DNA from: Verrucomicrobiaceae bacterium
GTDB taxonomy: Bacteria > Verrucomicrobiota > Verrucomicrobiia > Verrucomicrobiales > Akkermansiaceae
Assembly (NCBI GenBank): GCA_027484055.1
Contig: JAIXQH010000058.1
Location: forward strand, 1-64,000
Length of the DNA: 64,000 bases
Direction: 5' to 3'
Positions within the stretch are counted from its first letter, which is position 1. Each line of letters begins with the position of its first letter. The position numbers and the translations under genes are program-made. A model generated the notes under the pieces. That model did not search any database and was not told where the DNA came from. It was given only the letters and a program-made list of their open reading frames with translations. Of the stretch, positions 44,323 to 53,450 are shown piece by piece.

Positions 44323-45723
44323 ATGGAAAAGCCCATACGATTTCAGTCCTCAACTATCATGCTGCAATCGCATTCCATGATTTTCCGCTTCTTTGCGATT
44401 CGTTGCCTGCTAAATTGTGCTGTTTTCTCCGTTCTGACAGGCGAGTGTCTTGCAAAAAGCGAATACCTCGCCGCGAATATCACCATCGATCGTTATGATA
44501 GCAGCGCCAAGCCCTGCCTCGAATCGATTTCTGCCGATTCGAAAAGCGCGATTCCTGTTACCGTCAGCGGGAAGAACGGCATGATGCGAGCAGGAAAGCT
44601 CTACTTCGTAAAAGGCGCTGGTGGGGATACGCGGCTTAAACAATTGGCCGGGCTTGGAGCCAACTCCATCCGCACTTGGACCACTGAAGCACTTGATCTT
44701 ACGCTCGACAAGGCAGCGTCACTGGGACTCACGGTCAGTGCCGGGATCTGGCTGGAGTCGGAATGCTCTTGGTTCTCCTATTCGAAACCCGAACAATGCG
44801 CGAAGCAGTTCGAACGCGTGAAGGCCGAGGTCTTGAAGTATAGAAGTTATCCCGCCCTCCTGGCTTGGGGCATCGGCAACGAGTCCGAGGGCGACGGGAA
44901 CCATGCGGACTACTGGAAGCAACTGGACCGTCTCGCGATAATGATCAAGGAAATCGATCCTGCCCATCCGACTTTCACGGCCGTGGCGGGTCTGGCCCCG
45001 TCGAAAGTGAAAGGCCTCAACGAGCACACGCCGCATCTCGACTATGTCGGAGTCAACACCTACGGCGGCATTTTTGGTCTAAGGCAAAACCTCGAAAAAG
45101 TCGGTTGGACGCGCCCATGGATGCTAACCGAATGGGGCCCGCAGGGATTCTGGGAACGGCCGAAGGCGGACTCTGGCGCTCCCCTAGAGCAGACCAGCAC
45201 CGAGAAGGCGGACATGATGCGACACGGCTATGATGAGACCATTTCCAAGGGCGGAACTTGCCTTGGCAGTTATGCCTTCTTATGGGGCTGGAAGTTTGAA
45301 GCCTCTGCCACTTGGTTCGGTTTGCTCACCGATGATGGGCTGACCACAGGGCCGGTCGATGTTCTTCAGGAAAAATGGAGCGGTAGGGCTCCGGTCAATC
45401 GGGCCCCTGCGATTAAGCCGTTGAAAGGCCTGCCGATCCAGGCGATTGCTCCGGGTAGCCCATTGCGTGTCGAGTCCTCCGCCATCGATCCCGAGGGCGA
45501 TTCCCTGTCATGGAAATGGGCGCTGCTTCCGGAGAAGCCGCATGGCGTGGAAGGCAAGCCCATCGCGATGCCAAAACCCATCGAGGGGGTCGTCTTGACT
45601 CCGGTTGAAGCCGGTGCCGAGCTGAATGCCCCAGCAAAGCCCGGTCCGTATCGACTCTATCTCTGGGTCACTGATGGCAAGGGCCATGCAGCCACGGCCA
45701 ACGCTCCACTCGAAGTCCGCTGA
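44323..45723 (+). CDS. Secreted GH2-TIM-barrel-like glycosidase with a C-terminal Ig-like domain
   Basis: A 466-residue exported protein. A hydrophobic segment at about residues 20-40 is the signal peptide; several ATGs precede it, so the start is uncertain. The barrel resembles GH2 C-terminal or GH5-like enzymes with an acid/base candidate in GIGNESEG and a nucleophile candidate in LTEWGPQGFWE. The last about 110 residues form an Ig-like/PKD-type domain (VESSAIDPEGDSLSWKWAL). It begins the glycan-degradation stretch. The substrate is unknown. Confidence 0.75.
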   Translation: MEKPIRFQSSTIMLQSHSMIFRFFAIRCLLNCAVFSVLTGECLAKSEYLAANITIDRYDSSAKPCLESISADSKSAIPVTVSGKNGMMRAGKLYFVKGAGGDTRLKQLAGLGANSIRTWTTEALDLTLDKAASLGLTVSAGIWLESECSWFSYSKPEQCAKQFERVKAEVLKYRSYPALLAWGIGNESEGDGNHADYWKQLDRLAIMIKEIDPAHPTFTAVAGLAPSKVKGLNEHTPHLDYVGVNTYGGIFGLRQNLEKVGWTRPWMLTEWGPQGFWERPKADSGAPLEQTSTEKADMMRHGYDETISKGGTCLGSYAFLWGWKFEASATWFGLLTDDGLTTGPVDVLQEKWSGRAPVNRAPAIKPLKGLPIQAIAPGSPLRVESSAIDPEGDSLSWKWALLPEKPHGVEGKPIAMPKPIEGVVLTPVEAGAELNAPAKPGPYRLYLWVTDGKGHAATANAPLEVR

Positions 45724-45811
45724 TTCTTTTTCCCTTTCTATGAAATTTTTCCAGCTCCCCCCTTTTCCTCGATAAATATTCAACTCAAGATCCGTAACCC
45801 ATTTTCCATCA

Positions 45812-48800
45812 ATGAAACGTTTCCTAGTTGCCTCGACCGCACTCGCCCTACCACTCGGAGCCGTCGAGCCACTGGCGTTCAATCGGGACATCCGGCCGAT
45901 TCTTTCGAAGACCTGCTTCACCTGCCATGGCCCAGATGCGGCGGCGGTAAAAGGCGAGCTGCGCCTCGACCTCCGCGAGCGGGCCCTCAAGGGCGGCGAA
46001 TCCGGAAAGCCTGCCATCGTCCCAGGAAAGCCCGAGGAGTCGATGGTGGTGAAGCACATCACCACCACGGACCCCGACGACATCATGCCGCCACCCGAAG
46101 CTCACATGAAATTCACCGCCGAGGATGCGGCCAGACTGACTCGCTGGATCAAGGAAGGCGCGGTTTATGAGGGGCACTGGGCCTTTCAAACTCCCAAAAA
46201 AGCCCCGGTGCCGGAGCTTGCTGACGCATCGCCAAACCCGATCGACCGCTTCATCGCAACGAAACTGAAGTCTGAAAATCTGACTTTTTCCCCCGAAGCG
46301 GATCGACCGACTCTGATCCGTCGCGCGACCTTCGATCTCACCGGCCTGCCGCCTCCAGTGGAGGAGGTTAAGGCCTTTATCGAAGACCCATCGCCGAACG
46401 CCTACGACTCGCTGATCGACCGTCTGCTTGCCTCGTCGCGATTTGGCGAACATTTCGCCGTCGAGTGGCTGGACGCTTCACGCTACGCCGACACTAACGG
46501 CTACTCGATCGACGGAGGGCGAAACCAATGGATCTGGCGCGACTGGGTGATCAAGTCCTTCAACGACAACCAGCCCTACGATCAGTTCCTCACCGAGCAG
46601 CTCGCCGGTGATCTCCTGCCGAATGCCACCGAGCAGCAGATCGTGGCCACCGGTTTCAGCCGAAATCACGCCATCACGCACGAAGGCGGCACCATTCCCG
46701 AGGAGAACCTCACCAATTACGTCGCGGACCGCGTTAAGACGACGTCGGAGACCTTCATGGGTCTCACCATGGCCTGCGCCCAGTGCCACGACCATAAATA
46801 CGATCCGCTGAGCCAGCGCGACTATTACCGCTTCTTTGCCTTCTTCAACACGCTGGGCGATGCCGGCCTCGCGGGGGACCGAGGCGTCAACGCGGCTCCT
46901 GCGATCAACGCCGTTTCCTGCCTCGCGAATCCCGCCGAAGCGGAAAGCGTCCGTCGCGAACTAGAGGCAGCGAAACAGGCCTTTTCCGCCCCCATCCCCG
47001 AAGCGCAGGCAACGTGGGAGGCCGAACAGCGCGCCGATCTCGTGGAACGTGGAAAGGGCCTCAGGCTTACGCCATTGGAGGTCGTGTCCGCCACCGCCCC
47101 AAATGGCAACCCGGACCGCATCAAGATTCAGCCGGACCAGTCCATCACCATCGGCGGCGGCGATTTTGCAGCCTATAACATTCTCACTAAGCTCCCCGTC
47201 GGCGGCCCAACGATCCGTGGCATCAGGGTTGTCTTTTCACCGAGTGACAAGTCGGGCGGGAAACTCGGCTTTGGCAGCGCCAAGGGGCTAGAGGGAAATT
47301 TCCACCTCGGCTCCATCACCACTTCGGTCTCGACCTTCCCGGCCGGAAACGTCGATCTCAATGCCGCCCTCCCGCTAGCCCGACTCAGTGCCAGCGGCGA
47401 ACAGCCGGGTTTCGAGGTGCGTAACGTGCTCAACACCGACCCACTCGTCGGCTGGGCTCCGCCGACCGGTAGCACCGGACCGCAGCATCTCACGCTGACC
47501 TTCGCCACACCCATTCAACCCAGCGCCACTCCCTTTCTCACCACCGAGATCCTCTTCAACTACGGCCAGAACACCTCGCCCGCTCGCTTCCAGATTTTCG
47601 CCCTTTCTGGAAATGACGACGGCTCACCCAACCCTGGCAACATCACCGACATCCTCGCGGCAAATCCCGCCACGCGGACACCCGAGCAGGCCACGCAACT
47701 CCGCGACTACTACCATCAGATCTCCCCAGAAAAGGCGGCGCTTCGCCATCAGATCGCGAACCTCACCGAGCGACTCTCGATGCTCACCGGGAAACACCCC
47801 GTGCTGGTGATGAACACTTCACCGAAGCCACGCGTGACCCACATCCTAAACCGTGGCGTCTATTCCTCGCCGATGGAAGCGGTCACTCCCGGTAGCCCCG
47901 CCGTCCTGCCTCCGCTGTCTGAGGATCCCACCTTCGACAAGACCACTGGCAGTTTCCCGAACCGCCCCGCTAGCCGTCTCGACCTCGCAAAATGGCTCAC
48001 CCGTGCGGATCACCCGCTCACAAGCCGAGTCGCGGTGAACCGACTCTGGGAGCACTTCTTTGGTCGCGGGCTCTCGGCCTCCTCGGCCGACCTCGGTTCG
48101 CAGGGGCAATGGCCGTCACATCCCGAACTGCTCGACTGGCTCGCCGTTGATTTCCGGGAAACGGGCTGGGATCGGAAACGGATGATCAAGCTCATCCTTA
48201 CCTCCCGCACCTACCGCCAGTCATCGAACACCACGCCGGCACTCCTCGCCAAGGACCCGCGCAACGAGCTGCTCGCCCGTGGCCCTCGCTTCCGCCTCAG
48301 CGCCGAACAAATCCGTGATCAAGCGCTCGCCACGTCCGGCCTGCTCGTTGAACGACTGGGCGGCCCGAGTGTGAAACCCTACCAGCCCGGTGATCTCTGG
48401 CGGCAGGTCTCCCACTATGGCTCAAGCCCCGCCACCTCGCAGACCTTCGTTCAAGACCATGGTGAAAAACTTCATCGTCGCTCGCTTTACACCTACTGGA
48501 AACGCACCCTGCCACCGACCAACCTCTCGACCTTCGATGCCCCGAACCGGGAAATCTGCTCGATCGGGCGCCTGCCCACCAACACCCCACTCCAGGCACT
48601 CGTCACCCTCAACGACCCGCAGTTCGTTGAGGCCTCCCGCGCTCTCGCCGTTCAACTACTAGGCACACCGTATCCCAGCGATCGTGAGCGCCTCGCTGCC
48701 GGGTTCCTGAAAGTCACCTCCCGCCCACCGGTCGAAGCGGAACTTGCCACCCTAGAATCCGCCCTCAAGCGCGAGCAACAGCGCTACCAGTCCGACGAGG

Positions 48801-48931
48801 CCGCCGCCCGCGAGCTCCTTGCCATCGGCGAAGTCCCCTCGACGCCCGTCACCCCTCCCATCGAACTCGCCGCCTGGACTCAGCTCGCCTCCACCCTTTT
48901 CAACCTCTCAGAGACGCTGACTCGGAGATAG
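45812..48931 (+). CDS. PSD1 and planctomycete cytochrome c domain protein (DUF1549/DUF1553)
   Basis: A 1039-residue exported protein. After the signal peptide a planctomycete-type cytochrome c domain carries the heme motif CFTCH (residues 35-39) and the distal Met region (DDIMPPPE). DUF1549 follows, with a second CxxCH ([11 protein letters not shown], near 322), then a variable middle part with a beta-rich domain, and DUF1553 near residues 700-1000 ([17 protein letters not shown]). Such proteins are paired with DUF1501 proteins and may take part in periplasmic sugar oxidation; this is not proven. The DUF1501 partner is next. Confidence 0.92.
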   Translation: MKRFLVASTALALPLGAVEPLAFNRDIRPILSKTCFTCHGPDAAAVKGELRLDLRERALKGGESGKPAIVPGKPEESMVVKHITTTDPDDIMPPPEAHMKFTAEDAARLTRWIKEGAVYEGHWAFQTPKKAPVPELADASPNPIDRFIATKLKSENLTFSPEADRPTLIRRATFDLTGLPPPVEEVKAFIEDPSPNAYDSLIDRLLASSRFGEHFAVEWLDASRYADTNGYSIDGGRNQWIWRDWVIKSFNDNQPYDQFLTEQLAGDLLPNATEQQIVATGFSRNHAITHEGGTIPEENLTNYVADRVKTTSETFMGLTMACAQCHDHKYDPLSQRDYYRFFAFFNTLGDAGLAGDRGVNAAPAINAVSCLANPAEAESVRRELEAAKQAFSAPIPEAQATWEAEQRADLVERGKGLRLTPLEVVSATAPNGNPDRIKIQPDQSITIGGGDFAAYNILTKLPVGGPTIRGIRVVFSPSDKSGGKLGFGSAKGLEGNFHLGSITTSVSTFPAGNVDLNAALPLARLSASGEQPGFEVRNVLNTDPLVGWAPPTGSTGPQHLTLTFATPIQPSATPFLTTEILFNYGQNTSPARFQIFALSGNDDGSPNPGNITDILAANPATRTPEQATQLRDYYHQISPEKAALRHQIANLTERLSMLTGKHPVLVMNTSPKPRVTHILNRGVYSSPMEAVTPGSPAVLPPLSEDPTFDKTTGSFPNRPASRLDLAKWLTRADHPLTSRVAVNRLWEHFFGRGLSASSADLGSQGQWPSHPELLDWLAVDFRETGWDRKRMIKLILTSRTYRQSSNTTPALLAKDPRNELLARGPRFRLSAEQIRDQALATSGLLVERLGGPSVKPYQPGDLWRQVSHYGSSPATSQTFVQDHGEKLHRRSLYTYWKRTLPPTNLSTFDAPNREICSIGRLPTNTPLQALVTLNDPQFVEASRALAVQLLGTPYPSDRERLAAGFLKVTSRPPVEAELATLESALKREQQRYQSDEAAARELLAIGEVPSTPVTPPIELAAWTQLASTLFNLSETLTRR

Positions 48932-48996
48932 TTAAACGTTATTCGTTAGAAGTTATTAGTGAATTCCAAATAACCTCTACCCCTAAACCAAATCCC

Positions 48997-50448
48997 ATGA
49001 ACCCCTTCACCTACTCCCGCCGCTCCTTCCTTGGAAAGACCGCCAACGGTCTCGGACATGTCGCGCTTTCCTCGATGCTGCTGCCTTCGCTGACGAAGCT
49101 GGCGCGCGGCGAGCAACCGAATGAGGAAAACATGGCCGCCTTCCGCACCATCGCGCCAAAGGCGAAGCGGGTGATCTACCTCTTCCAGTCCGGCGGGCCG
49201 TCGCATGTCGATCTCTTTGATGGAAAGGATGTCCTCACCAAACTCCACGGCAGCAACCTGCCTCCATCCGTGCGCGGTGATCAGCGGGTCACCGGCATGA
49301 CCGCCGGGCAATCGAACTTTCCCGTTGTTCAGCCAATCGCCCCCGGTAAGCCCTGCGGCCCTTCCGGCGTGTGGATCTCAGACCTACTGCCGCACACCCA
49401 GAAGATCGCCGGAGACATCTGCGTGATCCGCTCGATGCACACCGAAGCGATCAACCACGACCCCGCCATCACGCTGATCAACACCGGCTCGATGCAGCTT
49501 GGCAATGCCTCCGCCGGCGCGTGGGTCAGCTATGGACTCGGCACCGACAATGCCAATCTCCCGGCCTACATGGTCCTCATTTCCCAGGGCACCGGAAAGA
49601 ATCCAGACCAGCCGATCTTTTCCCGCCTCTGGGGCGCGGGCTTTCTGCCGTCGCAGCATCAGGGTGTCATCCTCCGCGCTGGGGCCGATCCCGTGCTTTA
49701 CCTCGACAACCCGGACGGTGTCAGCCGTGAGCAGCGCCGTGCCCAGCTCGATGACCTAGAAAAGCTCAACCAGCGCTTTGCCGATGATATCGGTGATCCG
49801 GAAACCGTGGCCCGCATCCATGCCTATGAAATGGCGTTCCGCATGCAGGCTTCCGTGCCCGAGCTGACCGATCTTTCGAACGAATCCGCCTCCACCTTCG
49901 ACCTCTACGGCCCCGAATCGCGCAAGCCCGGCACCTACGCCGCCAACTGCCTGCTCGCTCGCCGTCTGGCTGAGCGCGGCGTGCGCTTCATCCAGCTTTT
50001 CCATCGCGGCTGGGACCAGCACATCGCGATTACGAAACAGCTACCAAACCAGTGCCGCGACACCGACCAGCCCTCCGCCGCTCTCATCACCGACCTGAAA
50101 CAGCGCGGGCTGCTGGAAGACACCCTCGTCATCTGGGGCGGTGAGTTTGGTCGTACGGTTTACTCGCAGGGAGCCCTCGGTTCCCCCGTCGCCGGGCGCG
50201 ACCACCACGGCCGCTGCTTCTCCATCTGGATGGCCGGCGCAGGCGTGAAAGGCGGCACCTCCGTCGGCGAGACCGATGACTTCTGCTGGAACATCACCCA
50301 GGACCCCCATCACATTCGTGACCTCAACGCGACGATGCTCAACCAACTCGGCGTCGACCACAATCGCCTCACTTTCCCCTATCGCGGGCTCGAGCAGAAA
50401 CTCGTCGGTGTGGAACCCGCGAAGCTCATTACCAAGGCACTAGCTTAG
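48997..50448 (+). CDS. DUF1501 (sulfatase-fold) Tat-exported protein
   Basis: A 483-residue protein with a twin-arginine signal (SRRSFLGKT, hydrophobic segment after it). The DUF1501 blocks are intact: [17 protein letters not shown] near residue 55, [40 protein letters not shown] and GRDHHG. The fold is alkaline-phosphatase/sulfatase-like, and the His/Asp residues could bind a metal; the reaction is unknown. It is the usual partner of the preceding cytochrome c domain protein, 65 bases upstream. Confidence 0.93.
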   Translation: MNPFTYSRRSFLGKTANGLGHVALSSMLLPSLTKLARGEQPNEENMAAFRTIAPKAKRVIYLFQSGGPSHVDLFDGKDVLTKLHGSNLPPSVRGDQRVTGMTAGQSNFPVVQPIAPGKPCGPSGVWISDLLPHTQKIAGDICVIRSMHTEAINHDPAITLINTGSMQLGNASAGAWVSYGLGTDNANLPAYMVLISQGTGKNPDQPIFSRLWGAGFLPSQHQGVILRAGADPVLYLDNPDGVSREQRRAQLDDLEKLNQRFADDIGDPETVARIHAYEMAFRMQASVPELTDLSNESASTFDLYGPESRKPGTYAANCLLARRLAERGVRFIQLFHRGWDQHIAITKQLPNQCRDTDQPSAALITDLKQRGLLEDTLVIWGGEFGRTVYSQGALGSPVAGRDHHGRCFSIWMAGAGVKGGTSVGETDDFCWNITQDPHHIRDLNATMLNQLGVDHNRLTFPYRGLEQKLVGVEPAKLITKALA

Positions 50449-50648
50449 GAGTTCGGTGGATCTTTGATATTAAACCGTACGCCGCTGCCGCATGGACTAA
50501 GGCGGATCATTCGGCATCCACGAAATCGGCGGGGCGATTCTCGACCATCCGCCAAGCAGACAAAGTTTGCAGGAGAGACCAAATCAATTAACAATATCCG
50601 TTACGTGACTGGAAAAGCGGCTGCTCTCACTTCAAAACATCGACAATA
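50449..50648 (+). promoter_or_regulatory. Upstream region of the GH3 gene
   Basis: 200 bases with no gene. It should hold the promoter of the beta-glucosidase gene. I see no clear operator or hairpin. Confidence 0.35.
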
Positions 50649-53237
50649 ATGTTGGAAACCCATCTATCGAAAAAAATCCCCCTGATTTTCACGTTGGTCT
50701 CAATCACAGTCTGTGCAGTGGCGCAGCCCATAGATTTGTTGACGCCAGACGCCAAGAATCCTCGCCACGCACCATTCTTTACACCGGAAGCCGATGCCGT
50801 TGTTGAGCGGCTGGTTTCGCAAATGACGCTGGAGGAGAAAATCAAATTCTGTCAGGGCGACATCGAGGGTAAATCGCCGCCGCTTCGCGCGACGGCGGCG
50901 CTGGAGCGACTCGGCATCAAGCCGATGGTGTTTTACAACGGCCCGCGCGGTTATCAAATGGGCAAAGGGACAGTGTTTCCTTCGCCCACCGGCCAGGCGG
51001 CATCGTGGAATCCCGAACTGCTCCAAAAAATCGGCGAGACCATAGCCGATGAATCGCTATCCGGGAAAACCGATTCACTTGAAGCGCCTTCCATCAACAT
51101 CATTCGCGATCCGCTGAACGGAAGAAATTTTGAGTATTACACCGAAGACCCGTATTTGAACGGCAAGCTGGCGGCGGCATTTGTGCGCGGCGCGCAAAGT
51201 GCCGGTGCGCCCGCCACGGTGAAACACCTCGCCTGCAACAGTCAGGAAACGAATCGTAACGAAGTGGATTCGGTAGTCGATGAACGTGCGTTACGGGAAA
51301 TCTATCTGCCGGGATTCAAGGCCGCGATTGATGCAGGGGTGCTCGGCATCATGACCGGCGCGAACCGCGTCAACGGCCACCATGCGAGCGACAATCCTGA
51401 CTTGATCGGCATCATCAAAAAAGATTTCGGCTTCCGCGGATTCATTTTGACGGACTGGAACGGCGTGCAGGACACGCTGGGCGCGGCGAACGCCGGCACG
51501 GATTTGTCCATGCCCGGCAAGCCGGAAGGGAAATTCAGCGCGGATAGATTGCTCGCGCTGGTCAAGTCAGGACAAGTCAGCGAAGCGACCATCACCGACA
51601 AGGTCCGGCGCCTGCTGCGCGCGGTTTATGTTGCGGGCTTGATCGAAGGAGCACCGGCACGGGCCGTCGGCGAAAAACCGAATCCGCCGCACTATCAAGT
51701 CGAGTTAGAAGCCGCCGAGGAAGGCATGGTGCTGCTGAAAAATTCCAAAAACCTCCTGCCGCTGAATCCGGCAACGCCAAAAAAAATCGCTGTGCTCGGG
51801 CCGAATGCTGACCGGAAATTTTGGGGTGGTGGCAGTTCGGGCGCGGGAATGATTTACGAAGTGACCGCGCTAGCCGGCATCGAGAAATTTCTCGGCAAAA
51901 GCAAAATTGATTACGTCCCGCTCACGCTGGACAACTTGTATGAAGCCGTGGACGCGTCATTCGTGAAGGCACCGGACGGGAAGCCGGGCTTCGCCGCAGT
52001 TTACAAAGGCAAAAATCCCACCACCGGCAAACCGGCGGAGCTGAAGCAAACCGATGCCGCCGTCAATTTCAACTGGGAGATGAGTTCGCCCGACCGCTCG
52101 CGGATTGACTCCGGGCAATTCTCCGGTCGCTGGTCTGGCATCTTGTCGCCGCCGACTTCAGGCAAATACACTTTCCGCCTCAGCTGCCCAGACACCGGTA
52201 AAGTCGTCATTGATGGCGCAACCGTCGTGGACAAAATGGCCTCGGCGCGCGACCGCTCCGGCGAGGTCACGCTGACGGCTGGCAAGCCGGTGAATGTCGA
52301 AATTTCCTTCAACAAAAAAGGCCCGCAGGGTTCGGACACGATTGTGCGCTTCGAGTGGATGCGGCCGGATTTTGACGAACGGTTCGCCGAAAAACTGAAG
52401 GCTTCCGTGACAGCGGCGAAAAATGCCGACGCCGCAATTTTATGCGTGGGGCTGGATCACTCCTACGACACCGAAGGTCAGGACCGCCGCGAACTCACCT
52501 TGCCGCCCTCGCAGGTGCAGTTGATCAAGGCCGTGGTGCGGGCGAATCCGCGCACTGTCGTCGTGATGTATGCCGGCTCGGTGATTGACGTGCGCGACTG
52601 GATTGACGACGTGCCCGCACTGTTGTTGCCGTGGTATCCCGGCATTGAAAACGGCAACGCGCTCGCGAAAATTTTGTTCGGCGAAGTTTCGCCCACCGGC
52701 AAGCTGACCATCACTTTTCCCGCGAAATATGAAGATTCGCCTGCGCATCCCTCGCGTCAGGTCGAAAACAAAAGGGACAAGCTGATGCATCACGAAGGCG
52801 TGTTCGTCGGCTACCGCTGGTTCGATGAAAAAGGCATCGAGCCCATGTATCCTTTCGGCTTCGGTTTGAGCTACACGACGTTTGAATATAAAACAGAAAA
52901 TCGTTTGCTGTCGAACTATCTCAAAGGCTCAAAGCCATTGACCATTCCGGTCGAAATCAAAAATACCGGCGAACGCGCCGGCACTGAAATCGTGCAGCTC
53001 TATGTGCACCAGGACAAGCCCGCCATCCCGCGCCCGCCGCAGGAATTGAAAGGCTTCCAGCGCGTCACATTGAAACTAGGTGAAACCAAAACCGTGAACT
53101 TCACGCTCGATGATTCCGCCTTTGCGTATTGGAATCCTGCGACCCGCACGTGGACGGTGGAGCCGGGCGTTTATGAAATCCGCATCGGCTCATCGTCGCG
53201 CGACATTAGGCTCAAGCTGCCGCTGGAGGTGAAGTGA
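50649..53237 (+). CDS. Secreted GH3 beta-glucosidase with inserted PA14 domain
   Basis: An 862-residue family 3 glycosidase. A signal peptide (cleavage after CAVAQ, about residue 25) is followed by the barrel, with GYQMGKGTVFPSPTGQA and the nucleophile Asp in ILTDWNGV (the usual SDW is TDW). Then come the second alpha/beta domain, with a PA14 sugar-binding insertion near residues 470-575, the acid/base region (VGLDHSYDTEGQDR), and a fibronectin-III-like C-terminus (VEIKNTGERAGTEIVQLYV). It removes terminal beta-linked glucose or related sugars outside the cytoplasm. Confidence 0.93.
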   Translation: MLETHLSKKIPLIFTLVSITVCAVAQPIDLLTPDAKNPRHAPFFTPEADAVVERLVSQMTLEEKIKFCQGDIEGKSPPLRATAALERLGIKPMVFYNGPRGYQMGKGTVFPSPTGQAASWNPELLQKIGETIADESLSGKTDSLEAPSINIIRDPLNGRNFEYYTEDPYLNGKLAAAFVRGAQSAGAPATVKHLACNSQETNRNEVDSVVDERALREIYLPGFKAAIDAGVLGIMTGANRVNGHHASDNPDLIGIIKKDFGFRGFILTDWNGVQDTLGAANAGTDLSMPGKPEGKFSADRLLALVKSGQVSEATITDKVRRLLRAVYVAGLIEGAPARAVGEKPNPPHYQVELEAAEEGMVLLKNSKNLLPLNPATPKKIAVLGPNADRKFWGGGSSGAGMIYEVTALAGIEKFLGKSKIDYVPLTLDNLYEAVDASFVKAPDGKPGFAAVYKGKNPTTGKPAELKQTDAAVNFNWEMSSPDRSRIDSGQFSGRWSGILSPPTSGKYTFRLSCPDTGKVVIDGATVVDKMASARDRSGEVTLTAGKPVNVEISFNKKGPQGSDTIVRFEWMRPDFDERFAEKLKASVTAAKNADAAILCVGLDHSYDTEGQDRRELTLPPSQVQLIKAVVRANPRTVVVMYAGSVIDVRDWIDDVPALLLPWYPGIENGNALAKILFGEVSPTGKLTITFPAKYEDSPAHPSRQVENKRDKLMHHEGVFVGYRWFDEKGIEPMYPFGFGLSYTTFEYKTENRLLSNYLKGSKPLTIPVEIKNTGERAGTEIVQLYVHQDKPAIPRPPQELKGFQRVTLKLGETKTVNFTLDDSAFAYWNPATRTWTVEPGVYEIRIGSSSRDIRLKLPLEVK

Positions 53238-53278
53238 CCACGAACTTCGGACTTTAATCGAAACAACAAATGAAACTC

Positions 53279-53312
53279 CTCTGCCAGTATCCTTCGAGTC
53301 AATCTGGCAGAG
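53279..53312. terminator. Hairpin after the GH3 gene
   Basis: CTCTGCCAG (53279-53287) and CTGGCAGAG (53304-53312) form a perfect 9-bp stem between the convergent GH3 and GH78 genes. No T run follows, so termination is probable but not certain. Confidence 0.5.
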
Positions 53313-53450
53313 AGTTCATTAACCCCGATTTCTCCGCTCCCAACCACGAAGGCACCGATCACACTCGGCGCAGTAGATGAAACGCGCTGGGAGCAGCGAG
53401 TGTTGAGCGCAGCGGAAATCGCGGCGAGTTTTTGAAAAGCTTGTGTGAGG
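53313..53450. other. Gap between convergent GH3 and GH78 genes
   Basis: No gene or repeat recognised in these 138 bases. Confidence 0.4.
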